The translations under genes and the position numbers were made by a program. Below the pieces are notes generated by a model. It saw only the letters and a program-made list of their open reading frames with translations, was not told the DNA's origin and did not search any database. Positions 31,373 to 40,364 of a stretch of 64,000 bases of DNA are shown piece by piece. Each line of letters begins with the position of its first letter. The stretch's first letter is position 1. Source of the DNA: CAJQPP01 sp963793465 (GTDB lineage Bacteria; Planctomycetota; Planctomycetia; Pirellulales; Pirellulaceae); assembly GCA_963793465.1 (NCBI GenBank), contig CAWCAJ010000013.1, positions 186,001 through 250,000 on the forward strand, written 5' to 3'.

Positions 31373-34300
31373 TTACTCGGGTGTGATCTCCAACTCCAGA
31401 CGTTCGCCCTTACGTAGCACCACGATCGTGATGGTCTCGCTTGGCTTCAGCGCACTGATGACGTTGGTATAGTCATAGACGTTTTCGATCTTGATTCCAG
31501 CCAATTCCACAACCACATCCTGTGGCTTGACCCCGGCTTTGTCAGAAGGTGAGTTCGTGCGAATGGCCTTGATCATGACCCCTTGCACTTCCGCTGTGTA
31601 ATCGGGACTGGTTCCCAGCGAGACCCGCAACGCCATACGCTGGCTCGTCTGGTCGTCGGTGTGAATTCGGTAGGCGGGTGTTTCCTCACCGACCACCAGA
31701 GATCGCGTCAATAACCCCATCAAACGGGCAATGTCCGCGGCTTTCTCGTAGTTCAACTTGTCGGGAGTGTCTCGAGGTGTGTGATAGTCCTGGTGGGAAC
31801 CGGTGAATGCGGCCAGAATCGGGACACCGGCCCGATAAAACTCACTGGCATCGGTTGGCAGGTTCGTGTCTTGCTGGGTTTGCAGGGTCAATCCGACCGC
31901 GATGTTGCGTTTCTCGATTTCGGAGGCCCACCATTCCGAAGACCCCAACCCTTGCATCACCAGCTTGCCATCGAAACGACCCACCATATCCATGTTCAAA
32001 TAGGCCACCACGCGATTCTGGATTGACCGTCGGGAGTCGCCCCCCTCGACGGCAATTTCCTGACCGCACTCCGCCAGCAGTTGCTCGACAAAGTGGTGCG
32101 ATCCGTGCAGCCCCAATTCTTCTCCCGACCAACCGGCCACTACCAGATCGCGTCCCTGGTTAATCTTGCCACTCCGTTTTTGAGCCGACAGGAACTGGGC
32201 CACTTCCAACATGGCGGCTACTCCCGAGGCATTGTCATCAGCACCCCGATGCACTTGTCCCAGTTCGTCCTCCCGGGCCATCGAACCGGCCGCTCCCATT
32301 CCCAGGTGGTCGATATGGGCACCCACCATCACCACTTGCGGGGAGGGTTGATCCGCAAATTGCAACCGGCCGACGACGTTGCGGCCCTTGCCCCGAATCT
32401 GGACCACGTCCACATTGGCCTTGACCTGAACATCCGGAAACTCGAATCCGATTTGCTGGTCGCCGTTATCCAGCTGATTCTGCCACCAAGTGAGATCCTG
32501 GCCCGCCGACTTCATCAATTGACCGGCAATCTCATCGGAAATACTGATCACCGGGATGGATATTTTTCCGAGAGCCGAGTCCTTGGACAAGGGAATCACC
32601 TGCTGACGGGTGTTGGACTTGGGACCGCTGACAATGATCAGGCCCAGCCCACCCAAATCGCGGACGGTCGCCGCTTTGACCCGCAACTGACTTTGCAGGG
32701 CCCGTTGCGTTCGCCAGGACACGGGCACATCTTCCGGCATGTAACGAAACACCATCACCCACTTGCCTTCCACCGGCAGGTGTACAAACGAATCGTAGGC
32801 ATCCAGATCGTCGGTCTTGGGGGCCTTGATACCATATCCGGCAAAGACCAACGGCCCTTCCACGCTGCCATTGTCGCTGAAGGTCAACGGCCGCCAATGA
32901 TCGTTCAGAGGCACTGCGCTGGTTTCGATATTGGTTACGTTCAGCGTGTTGTCGGCACCCAACTCGGCCCCGGATGGAAAATCAAATTCCTGAAACCAGG
33001 TCCGCTCTCCGGTTTCGCTGTCCAGGTCGCCCGCAGGTTCAAATCCCAGGCTGTCCAGGTAAGCGGCCACGTAGGCCGTCGCTTTTCGCTCACCCAGTGT
33101 CCCGGTCATCCGCCCCCCCAGTTCCGGGCGGCACAGATAATCCACATGACGCAGGACATCCTGCGGCACGAACTTTTCGGAAGTGGCTCCGACAGCGTCG
33201 GTTCCCAGTTGCCGGGCTTCGGTCAGGTTGCCTTCAGCTGACACCGACGTGGAAGCTTGCCCGATCGCCTGCAGGGCAGCTTCATGATCCCAATCCGCTG
33301 TGAAGATCTGGGACTTACCATCGGCGCGATTGGAGGTCCAACCGAAAGTGTTGCCATCGGGGCTGAAGGTGGGAAAACCGTCAAAGGCATCCCGGAAGGT
33401 CACCCGCACCGGCTCAGCCTTCCGCGTGGTGGGAACCATGTAGATTTCAAAATTGGTATAGCCCTCGATATTCGACATAAATAGCAGGTATTCACCCGAC
33501 GGGTGAAAGTAAGGAGCAAACGATGTCTGCTTCAGATCCGTCAGGCATCGTTTGTCACTGCCGTCCACATTCATCGTCCAGATCTCGGCATAGGTCTTGT
33601 CCGGCTGGAAGCGACGCCAACAAATCTTTTTGCCATCCGCGGAAAAGAAGGGGCCGCCGTCATAGCCTTCTTCATCGGTGAGACGCGTCACGTTGGATCC
33701 GTCCGCGTCCATGATATACAGGTCCATAACGGCTTCCGCACCGTAGACATCCACCTGCTTCTGTTCACGCTCGCTTAACTCGCCCTCCATGAAAGCCCGC
33801 CGATTGGAGGCAAAAGCAATTTTGGTACCGTCCGGCGAATAGGAACCCTCGGCATCGTATCCCAACGCGTTTGTCAGCTGCGTGTATTCTCCCGACTTCA
33901 GGTTGTAACTGTAGAGTTCGTAAGCGGGGTCGTAGTCCCAGGCATAGCGGGGCTCCGTTCCCTCTTCCCGCTGCTTGATCTTGGCCTGCTGCTTGGCAAC
34001 CGCTTCCGGATCGTCCTGGGTCGAGGCGTACATCACCCATTCACCGTTGGGGTGGATCCAGCCGCAGGTCGTTTTGCCGTGCCCGGGCGAAACGCGAGTC
34101 ACGTCCCCCAGTTCAAAATCCATCAGGTAAATCTGATAAAAGGGATTGTCGGCCGAGCGTTCGCTTTGAAAGACCATGCGGTCGCCCTGGGGCCCAAAAT
34201 AACCCTCCCCGGAACGCAACCCGGCGCTGGTTCGCTGTTTGACATTCGTGAAAAACCGGGACTCCTGTTGCTCCGCAAAGGACGCTTCCTGGGTCGCCGC

Positions 34301-34474
34301 TTCCTGGGTCGCCGCATCCTGGAGCCCTAGCAGGGAAGTGGATCCGAAAACGGGAAGGCCAACGGAGCTGACCAGCAAGATCCCGACCCGGCAGGATCGG
34401 CGAAACAAGCCAGCGACACGGCGACCTGGCAGAGCGTTTTTCAAGGGGCGGTGTGACACTTTTGACTCTACCAT
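31373..34474 (-). CDS. Secreted TolB-propeller / M28 metallopeptidase / PDZ protein
   Basis: This exported protein of 1033 residues has three parts. After a signal anchor (CRVGILLVSSVGLPVFG) and an AATQEA-repeat linker come WD40-like TolB repeats (IYLMDFELGDVTRVSPG, GSYSPDGTKIAFASNRR, FPTFSPDGNTFGWTSNRADG). A PA-like domain and the M28 peptidase follow, with zinc ligands in VMVGAHIDHLG, ADDNASGVA, GWSGEELGLHGS, YLNMDMVG and SHQDYHTPRDTP. A C-terminal PDZ ends it (IRTNSPSDKAGVKPQDVV). The frame extends to 34576, but ATG 34474 (MVESKVSH) opens closest to the signal region. Likely a periplasmic or surface aminopeptidase. Confidence 0.85.
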   Translation of the reverse strand: MVESKVSHRPLKNALPGRRVAGLFRRSCRVGILLVSSVGLPVFGSTSLLGLQDAATQEAATQEASFAEQQESRFFTNVKQRTSAGLRSGEGYFGPQGDRMVFQSERSADNPFYQIYLMDFELGDVTRVSPGHGKTTCGWIHPNGEWVMYASTQDDPEAVAKQQAKIKQREEGTEPRYAWDYDPAYELYSYNLKSGEYTQLTNALGYDAEGSYSPDGTKIAFASNRRAFMEGELSEREQKQVDVYGAEAVMDLYIMDADGSNVTRLTDEEGYDGGPFFSADGKKICWRRFQPDKTYAEIWTMNVDGSDKRCLTDLKQTSFAPYFHPSGEYLLFMSNIEGYTNFEIYMVPTTRKAEPVRVTFRDAFDGFPTFSPDGNTFGWTSNRADGKSQIFTADWDHEAALQAIGQASTSVSAEGNLTEARQLGTDAVGATSEKFVPQDVLRHVDYLCRPELGGRMTGTLGERKATAYVAAYLDSLGFEPAGDLDSETGERTWFQEFDFPSGAELGADNTLNVTNIETSAVPLNDHWRPLTFSDNGSVEGPLVFAGYGIKAPKTDDLDAYDSFVHLPVEGKWVMVFRYMPEDVPVSWRTQRALQSQLRVKAATVRDLGGLGLIIVSGPKSNTRQQVIPLSKDSALGKISIPVISISDEIAGQLMKSAGQDLTWWQNQLDNGDQQIGFEFPDVQVKANVDVVQIRGKGRNVVGRLQFADQPSPQVVMVGAHIDHLGMGAAGSMAREDELGQVHRGADDNASGVAAMLEVAQFLSAQKRSGKINQGRDLVVAGWSGEELGLHGSHHFVEQLLAECGQEIAVEGGDSRRSIQNRVVAYLNMDMVGRFDGKLVMQGLGSSEWWASEIEKRNIAVGLTLQTQQDTNLPTDASEFYRAGVPILAAFTGSHQDYHTPRDTPDKLNYEKAADIARLMGLLTRSLVVGEETPAYRIHTDDQTSQRMALRVSLGTSPDYTAEVQGVMIKAIRTNSPSDKAGVKPQDVVVELAGIKIENVYDYTNVISALKPSETITIVVLRKGERLELEITPE
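34285..34314 (-). repeat. 15-bp tandem duplication encoding ATQEA
   Basis: Two copies of cttcctgggtcgccg lie in tandem inside the gene, encoding a repeated A-A-T-Q-E linker right after the signal peptide. A similar A/Q/E linker repeat occurs at the same place in the M14 peptidase. Confidence 0.9.
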
Positions 34475-35129
34475 CGGGCGTTGTTTTGGGTTGTGTGTAA
34501 GGGACAATGCTGACCCGGCGTGCGGCCGACTGCAATCGCGGAAATTATCTACTGACGGATGGCATGGCACGGTCACCGATCATCGGTCACCCGTCCCATT
34601 TGCCGAGGAAATGAGTAATGGCCCCAGCGCAGATCCGGGTGGCTGCGGGTTCGCCGGGCAATTCCCGGTGAGATTCCGCCGAGAACGCTCGTTTGCCAGC
34701 AGTGGGGCACGGGTTGGCAAAAACGGACAGCCTGATAGGTAACCGTCAACACTTCCCTTATTTTCAAAAAAATTTTGGCGATTGGAAGCTCAAACTGCCC
34801 GATTGCGGTTTTTCCAAACGTGCGCTTGGCTAAAATTGACAGGTAAACTCGTGCGTGGCGGTCGGTCCGGTCGGGTCCGACGTTTTATTGAGCTGACCGT
34901 CGCCGTTGACCGGTGCTCAGCCCAGCGGTGCTCCGCCGTGCCGGGCCGTGTCCGGTTCTCGACCAAACGATCCGGCTGCCAACCGCGCGGTTATCAGGCT
35001 CACAACCGGGCGGTTAGGATGTATCGAACGAGGCCTCCAAGCCGCGGAATCGCTCGAAGCTGGAATGTTGGATACTCTCTGTCGCCCCGCGTCTTTTCAT
35101 AATGATCCAAACTACGAGGGATGCCTGCC
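34475..35129. other. Divergent spacer
   Basis: About 650 bases lie between the divergent M28 peptidase and oxidoreductase genes. No gene is supported. The 34740-34780 part is AT-rich relative to the surroundings and is a reasonable place for promoters, but no clear -35/-10 pair could be assigned. Confidence 0.45.
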
Positions 35130-36377
35130 ATGAAAAATGAGAATTACGACTGCATCGTTATCGGGGCCGGTCCCGGAGGCTGTACCACAGCCGCCCTGGT
35201 GGCCGCTCGCGGATATCGCACCGCCCTGGTGGAACGCGAGGCCATGCCGGTGGAAAAGGTCGGCGAGTCCCTGATGCCGGAAACGTTCTGGGTTTTCGAC
35301 AAGCTGGGAATTCGCGACGAGATCGAGAAGATGAGTTTCGTTCGCAAGAACGGCGTACAATTCGTCAACGCCGAAGACAAGGAATCGCGGCCCTTTATTT
35401 TTCGCGACCATGACGACCGCGACTGTGCGGATTCCTGGCACGTGGAACGCGTCCGATTTGACCAGTTGCTGTACGACACGGCTATCAAGAACGGCGCGAC
35501 TTGCATGGATCAGACACGGGTCATGGATGTGCAGTTCAAGGAAAATGGGCAGCATTCGGTAATCGTGCAGGGACAGAACAACCAAAAACGGACCATGAAG
35601 ACCCGCGTGGTGGTGGATGCTACGGGTCAACAATCGTTGTTGGCCGGTCGTCTGGGGTTGAAGCAGATCAATCCCGACCTGAAAAAGGCAGCCATCTGGA
35701 CCTATTTCCGGGGTGCCGAGCGAGCCGGTGGCAAGAATCCGGAAGTGACATGCATTCTCAGCACGCAGAGCAAGGACGCCTGGTTCTGGTACATCCCGCT
35801 CAGCGACGATCGGGTCAGCGTGGGACTCGTAGGGGACAACGATTTCATCCTTAAACGTGGCTGCAAGCCGGAAGAGGCGTTTCAACAGGAATTGCAAAAC
35901 TGCCCCGGGTTGCAACGCCGGCTTCGCGACGCCCGACAGGAAGGCCGATATCAGGTGGCCAAGGAATTCTCCTACATCACAACCGAGCACGCTGGGGACG
36001 GTTGGGTGCTGGTGGGTGACGCCTATGGCTTCATTGACCCCATCTACTCGACCGGCGTTTATTTTGCACTCAAGTCGGCAGATATGGCCTCGCATGCCAT
36101 TTGTGAGGGCTTACGACGTAATGACGTGTCGGCCGAACAGTTGGGTAGCTGGACCTATGAATTTGATGCCGGCACGCATTGGCTGCGGAAACTGGTGATG
36201 ACTTTTTATAATAAGGACTTCAGCTTCGGCAGCTTCATGAAGGAGTACCCCCAGTACGCCGGCAACCTGACCGACTTGCTGATCGGACGTGTCTTCGATG
36301 GCAACCCCGGCGCCATGTTCCAGGACCTGGATCCGTGGATCGAGAACCTGAAATCCAGTGAAACCGCGAACGCTTGA
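35130..36377 (+). CDS. FAD-dependent oxidoreductase (halogenase/geranylgeranyl reductase-like)
   Basis: This 415-residue flavoprotein has an N-terminal Rossmann motif CIVIGAGPGGCTTA and a downstream VVVDATGQQS. The second FAD motif is GWVLVGDAYGFIDPIYSTG, typical of the tryptophan halogenase and geranylgeranyl-reductase-like branch of the PHBH superfamily. The halogenase WxWxIP motif is only partly echoed as AWFWYIPLS, so chlorination is not implied. The ATG at 35130 is chosen because GAGG lies about 10 bases upstream; an ATG at 35121 is too close to it. The substrate is unknown. Confidence 0.85.
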   Translation: MKNENYDCIVIGAGPGGCTTAALVAARGYRTALVEREAMPVEKVGESLMPETFWVFDKLGIRDEIEKMSFVRKNGVQFVNAEDKESRPFIFRDHDDRDCADSWHVERVRFDQLLYDTAIKNGATCMDQTRVMDVQFKENGQHSVIVQGQNNQKRTMKTRVVVDATGQQSLLAGRLGLKQINPDLKKAAIWTYFRGAERAGGKNPEVTCILSTQSKDAWFWYIPLSDDRVSVGLVGDNDFILKRGCKPEEAFQQELQNCPGLQRRLRDARQEGRYQVAKEFSYITTEHAGDGWVLVGDAYGFIDPIYSTGVYFALKSADMASHAICEGLRRNDVSAEQLGSWTYEFDAGTHWLRKLVMTFYNKDFSFGSFMKEYPQYAGNLTDLLIGRVFDGNPGAMFQDLDPWIENLKSSETANA

Positions 36378-36545
36378 TGAGGGTCATCGGAACCGGCCAG
36401 TGACGACGATCGGCGGTCTGTCAGGCATCCCGCGATGGGAGCTCATGGCCCATCCAATGGCGTCACGCTGAGTGCCGCCAGCGGGTACCGCGTCACCCCT
36501 ACCGCGTTACCCCCACCGCGTCACACTCTCTCTCCGAGGCTCAAA

Positions 36546-37478
36546 ATGTCTGCACTGCGTCAATTGTTACACCAGATCATTGACTACGCCGGATTGTTTC
36601 CACCGGCGGCCCTGCCGTTAGCCGAGACGGTGCAGAACTACGCGAACTACCGGTTGGACGAGCGTCAATGGATGCTGGCCCGCCTGATCCTGCCGGCCAA
36701 TCGCCTGGATGATTTTGGCGAGTGCTACCGTCCGCTCTTTCCCGACGGCAGTCATAATGACCCCTGGAAAATCAGTGTGCTGATTCCGGCCGTGAATGCG
36801 GAGGACGATCAATTTGATCAAGCCTTGCAGGCGATTCACAAGTTCCACCAGCAACAGGACTTTGCCGTGGTGGACACCGTGGAGGGCAAATTACCGGACC
36901 CGGAACAGGTCGACGCGACCTGTCAGAAACTGCCGGAATCGCTGGCCGCTTACCTGGAAATTCCATTTGCGAATCCGGGGGCAGCCATCCAGCGTTTGGC
37001 AACCGCCGGTCGCGCCCACACCTTCGCCAAGATTCGTACGGGCGGGGTGACCCGGGATCTGATTCCCGATTCCCGGCAAGTCGCCCAGTTCATCCACCAA
37101 TGCGTTCAGGCAAACCTGGGATTCAAAGCGACCGCCGGTTTGCATCATCCCCTGCGGGGCGAGTTCGCATTGACATACGAACCCAATGCACCCCGTTCCC
37201 TGATGCACGGATTCATGAACGTGTTTTTGGCGGCTTGCCTGACCCAACACCGCAATTGGTCGGTGCCACGACTGCAAACCCTGCTGGACAATGGAAATCC
37301 CGGTGCCTGGGAGATCTCGGAACAGTCGATCACCATCGATGGCGACTCGGTCTCGAGTGAGGAAATCGCAACGACGCGAAAGCAGCTGGCCCATTCCTTT
37401 GGCTCCTGTTCCTTTGTGGAGCCCATCGAAGACCTGACCAGGCTAGGCTGGTTGGCGGATTCTCCAAAAACGGTCTAA
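36546..37478 (+). CDS. Unknown protein adjacent to fumarylacetoacetase
   Basis: This 310-residue soluble protein starts MSALRQLLHQIIDYAG and shows stretches such as DYAGLFPPAALPL, PFANPGAAIQRLA, HTFAKIRTGGV, KATAGLHHPLRG and FMNVFLAACL. The patterns KIRTGG and KATAGLHH hint at a TIM-barrel-like fold, but I do not recognise a named family. The frame is open to 36435 upstream; that part overlaps a taccgcgt direct-repeat stretch and lacks family sequence, so ATG 36546 is preferred. It lies 145 bases before fahA on the same strand, which suggests a role linked to aromatic amino acid breakdown; that is inference. Confidence 0.7.
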   Translation: MSALRQLLHQIIDYAGLFPPAALPLAETVQNYANYRLDERQWMLARLILPANRLDDFGECYRPLFPDGSHNDPWKISVLIPAVNAEDDQFDQALQAIHKFHQQQDFAVVDTVEGKLPDPEQVDATCQKLPESLAAYLEIPFANPGAAIQRLATAGRAHTFAKIRTGGVTRDLIPDSRQVAQFIHQCVQANLGFKATAGLHHPLRGEFALTYEPNAPRSLMHGFMNVFLAACLTQHRNWSVPRLQTLLDNGNPGAWEISEQSITIDGDSVSSEEIATTRKQLAHSFGSCSFVEPIEDLTRLGWLADSPKTV

Positions 37479-37623
37479 TGGTGAGACCAGCCTGTCGTGA
37501 GACCCACGTGAATCCGTCGCATCCCTGGATGTTGGCGACGGTTTGCGGCATTGGCCGCCCCATTCATCGACCCGAACGCTCGTCGCTGCGTCGACACCTT
37601 TCCCCATTCAGTCAGCAACCATC

Positions 37624-38964
37624 ATGAGAGCTATCGACCGAACCCATTCCCTCGAGCTGCGATCCTGGGTGACATCGGCCAACGCCGAGGACAGCGAATT
37701 CCCCATTCAAAACCTACCTTTCTGCCGTTTTGAAACGGATGACCATGCTCCACGGATTGGTGTCGGGATTGGGGATCAGGTACTGGACCTGTCGGCCTGC
37801 GGCGAGTTATTTCCGGTCGAGTTGCAGGATGCGATTGCCAGTTTTTCGCTGGCAGCGGTGATGGAGTTGCCCGTGGCACTACGTGTCCAGTTGCGTCACC
37901 GGATCAGCGAACTGCTGAGCGACGGCTGTGATGAACTGCAGGGAAATCAAGCGTTGCGGCAGCGGTCACTGCTTCCGCAGTCGCACGTCACCCTGATGCT
38001 TCCCGCCAGGATTCGCGACTACACCGACTTCTACGCCTCGGTGTTTCACGCCACCAATGTGGGCAGCATGTTTCGCCCGGACAATCCGCTGCTGCCCAAT
38101 TACAAGCACATCCCCATTGGCTATCACGGCCGCGCCAGCAGCCTGGTTATCAGTGGTACCGACGTGCGTCGCCCCGTTGGCCAGCTGGCACCGACCGCAG
38201 AAGGTGGATTGCCCAGCCGGGAACCTTGCAAGATGCTGGATTATGAATTGGAAGTGGGCTTTTTTGTGGGTCCTGGAAACACATTGGGGGACACGATTCC
38301 TATCGACAAGGCGGAAGACCATCTGTTTGGATTGTGCCTGGTCAACGACTGGTCCGCGCGGGATATCCAGAGATGGGAGTACCAACCATTGGGACCTTTT
38401 CTGGCCAAGTCATTCGCAACCTCGCTTTCCCCCTGGGTGGTGACGATGGAGGCACTGGCTCCTTTCCGCTGTCCCCCATTTTCACGTCCCTCGGGCGACC
38501 CGCAGCCATTGGACTACCTGGTGGACCCGTCTCAGGCGGGGATGGGGGGAGTGGACGTGCGGTTGCAGGTATCCTTGACCACCAGCCAAACACGAGATCA
38601 AAAATTGCCTCCGCATGTCCTCAGCCAGGGCAATTTTCGGGACATGTACTGGACCATTGCCCAGATGTTGACCCACCACAGCAGCAACGGATGCAACCTG
38701 CAGCCGGGGGATTTAATGGCCAGTGGAACGGTTTCCAACCGCGAGCGAGGCTCACGTGGCTGTCTGCTGGAACTCACCTGGGATGGTGAGCTGGATCACC
38801 CTGTACCGGGCACCCAACGCACTCCCATCCGACTGGCCAGTGGCGAAGAACGAAAATTCCTGGCGGATGGTGATGAGGTGATCCTGGCAGGTTATTGTGA
38901 AAAAGAGGGGTTTCGCCGCATTGGCTTTGGCGAGTGTCGGGGCACCATTTTACCGGCCCTTTAG
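37624..38964 (+). CDS. fahA: Fumarylacetoacetase
   Basis: This 446-residue enzyme hydrolyses fumarylacetoacetate to fumarate and acetoacetate, the last step of tyrosine/homogentisate breakdown. It closely follows the animal and bacterial enzyme: DYTDFYASVFHATNVG, GYHGRASSLVISGTDVRRP, LDYELEVGFFVGPGN, VNDWSARDIQRWEYQPLGPF, and C-terminal LMASGTVSNRERGSRGCLLE. Active-site His and metal-binding Asp/Glu positions are preserved in these stretches. The upstream in-frame region is not family sequence, so ATG 37624 is chosen. No homogentisate dioxygenase lies in the window. Confidence 0.95.
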   Translation: MRAIDRTHSLELRSWVTSANAEDSEFPIQNLPFCRFETDDHAPRIGVGIGDQVLDLSACGELFPVELQDAIASFSLAAVMELPVALRVQLRHRISELLSDGCDELQGNQALRQRSLLPQSHVTLMLPARIRDYTDFYASVFHATNVGSMFRPDNPLLPNYKHIPIGYHGRASSLVISGTDVRRPVGQLAPTAEGGLPSREPCKMLDYELEVGFFVGPGNTLGDTIPIDKAEDHLFGLCLVNDWSARDIQRWEYQPLGPFLAKSFATSLSPWVVTMEALAPFRCPPFSRPSGDPQPLDYLVDPSQAGMGGVDVRLQVSLTTSQTRDQKLPPHVLSQGNFRDMYWTIAQMLTHHSSNGCNLQPGDLMASGTVSNRERGSRGCLLELTWDGELDHPVPGTQRTPIRLASGEERKFLADGDEVILAGYCEKEGFRRIGFGECRGTILPAL

Positions 38965-38982
38965 CCGGCCATTTAGCCGGCC
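38955..38982 (+). repeat. 12-bp tandem repeat across the fahA stop codon
   Basis: The word tttagccggcc occurs twice in tandem after a partial first copy; the TAG stop of fahA at 38962-38964 lies in the first full unit. This mirrors the stop-spanning duplication at 15138. Confidence 0.75.
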
Positions 38983-39090
38983 CAAGTCTGAGCCTGTGTC
39001 AAAATGTCGCATGACCCGTGATGTATCCTGTGATTTACCCGGCGCTATAATCTTAGGTGTCCGACGCCATTTACCCACGATAGTATTCGT

Positions 39091-40203
39091 ATGTTCCAAG
39101 CTCGATCGAGATGCTGCCGGATTCTGGCAATGATCGTCGTGGCTGGGTGCGCCCTGGGTTGTGGCTGTCGTCAGGATACGATTGCCTATCACGAGGGCGT
39201 GCCGCCGACACGCGCCGCCGATCGCGTTTCCGACGAGCCACGCTTTCGCATGGTGACCGCCATCGCCGATCAGCCGCAAGCCACGTGGTTCTTCAAACTT
39301 TCTGGCCCCATCGAAAAATTGGACGAAATCCAGGAAGCCTGGTCGCAATGGTTGCAATCCGTCCGCTTCACCGAACCGGAACCCTCCTGGAGCTTGCCCC
39401 CGGAATGGGCTTCACCCGGTTTTGAGGATCGACCCCTGCCGGGTGGCTCACCGATGCGGATTGCCAGTATTGCCACCGCTGACTCAGAGGTCACCATCTC
39501 GGTATCCAGCATGCCCGCTGGACAGGCCTTATTGCCCAACGTCAATCGCTGGCGGGGGCAACTGGGATTGCCGCCCATCGACGAAATGCAGCTGACCACG
39601 CAACTTTCCGAAGTCAAAACCGAACAGGCGTCCTTTCAGGTTTTTGATGCCAGCGGTCCGCAATTGACGACTCGCATGGGGGGCGGACCGTTTGCCGGAG
39701 GTGGCCAGCCGCAATCCAATGCTGCCGCCCACTCCGGCTTGCCCCAGGGCTCGGCCGCACCTGATGAAGACCCGGGAATTGATTTTGTAGCCCCGCAGGA
39801 CTGGCAAGCCGGAGAGACTTCTTCCATGGTTTTGGGCCGCTGGAGCAAAAACACGGAACACGGCCCGGCCAAGCTGCTGTTAATGAGAATGAGCCCCACA
39901 CAGGAATCCTGGAAAGCCAATGTGGAATTGTGGGCCCAACAGGTCGCCAGTGAAGATACGGCGAAGCTGGGAGAACTCACCGAGACCATCCAGGTTGCCG
40001 GGATGCAGGGACGGCAAATCCGTTTGCAGGGACCCCGCCCGCAAGAGCCCGACAATCGCGCGGTGCATGCGGTGATGTTTGCGAACCCGACAGGCGATGG
40101 CTACGTTCTGCAATTGACGGGTGATCAGGCGGCGGTGGATGACGTGGTGGACGAATTCCAGTCTCTGCTGGAATCCATCCGGTTCCGGAAAACCGCGGGT
40201 TAG
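39091..40203 (+). CDS. Predicted lipoprotein of unknown function
   Basis: This 370-residue protein begins with a signal segment holding Cys-rich lipobox candidates (ILAMIVVAGCALGCGC). The mature part has two similar halves: a segment around MVTAIADQPQATWFFKLSGP ending IEKLDEIQEAWSQWLQSVRF, and a C-terminal one (HAVMFANPTGDGYVLQLTG ... VVDEFQSLLESIRF). Both read as a fold that measures or binds something through a hydrophobic strand followed by a helix. A Gly/Gln/Pro-rich linker (MGGGPFAGGGQPQSNAAA) separates them. It lies 127 bases upstream of the ResB-CcsA gene on the same strand, so a role in cytochrome c maturation is possible but unproven. Confidence 0.7.
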   Translation: MFQARSRCCRILAMIVVAGCALGCGCRQDTIAYHEGVPPTRAADRVSDEPRFRMVTAIADQPQATWFFKLSGPIEKLDEIQEAWSQWLQSVRFTEPEPSWSLPPEWASPGFEDRPLPGGSPMRIASIATADSEVTISVSSMPAGQALLPNVNRWRGQLGLPPIDEMQLTTQLSEVKTEQASFQVFDASGPQLTTRMGGGPFAGGGQPQSNAAAHSGLPQGSAAPDEDPGIDFVAPQDWQAGETSSMVLGRWSKNTEHGPAKLLLMRMSPTQESWKANVELWAQQVASEDTAKLGELTETIQVAGMQGRQIRLQGPRPQEPDNRAVHAVMFANPTGDGYVLQLTGDQAAVDDVVDEFQSLLESIRFRKTAG

Positions 40204-40329
40204 TGGATGCCTGGAAGCGCATCCTGTTCGAGTTGCCTGCGTCCATCAGGGATGGCGGAGTCGCTGGCAGCCAGATGGTGACCAAACACAATTTGACATC
40301 TCCAACTTACAGTGGACCGGGATAAAGCG

Positions 40330-40364
40330 ATGAATCAACCGGAAGCGATGAATCAACCGGACAA
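40330..40364 (+). repeat. 18-bp duplication carrying the start codon
   Basis: The word atgaatcaaccggaagcg occurs at 40330 and almost completely again at 40348, giving two tandem possible start codons (MNQPEAMNQPDK). Confidence 0.9.

Noticed and set aside
32081..33241. A 386-codon open frame on the plus strand
   Set aside because: It is antisense to the M28 peptidase gene, whose zinc motifs and propeller repeats are clear on the other strand.
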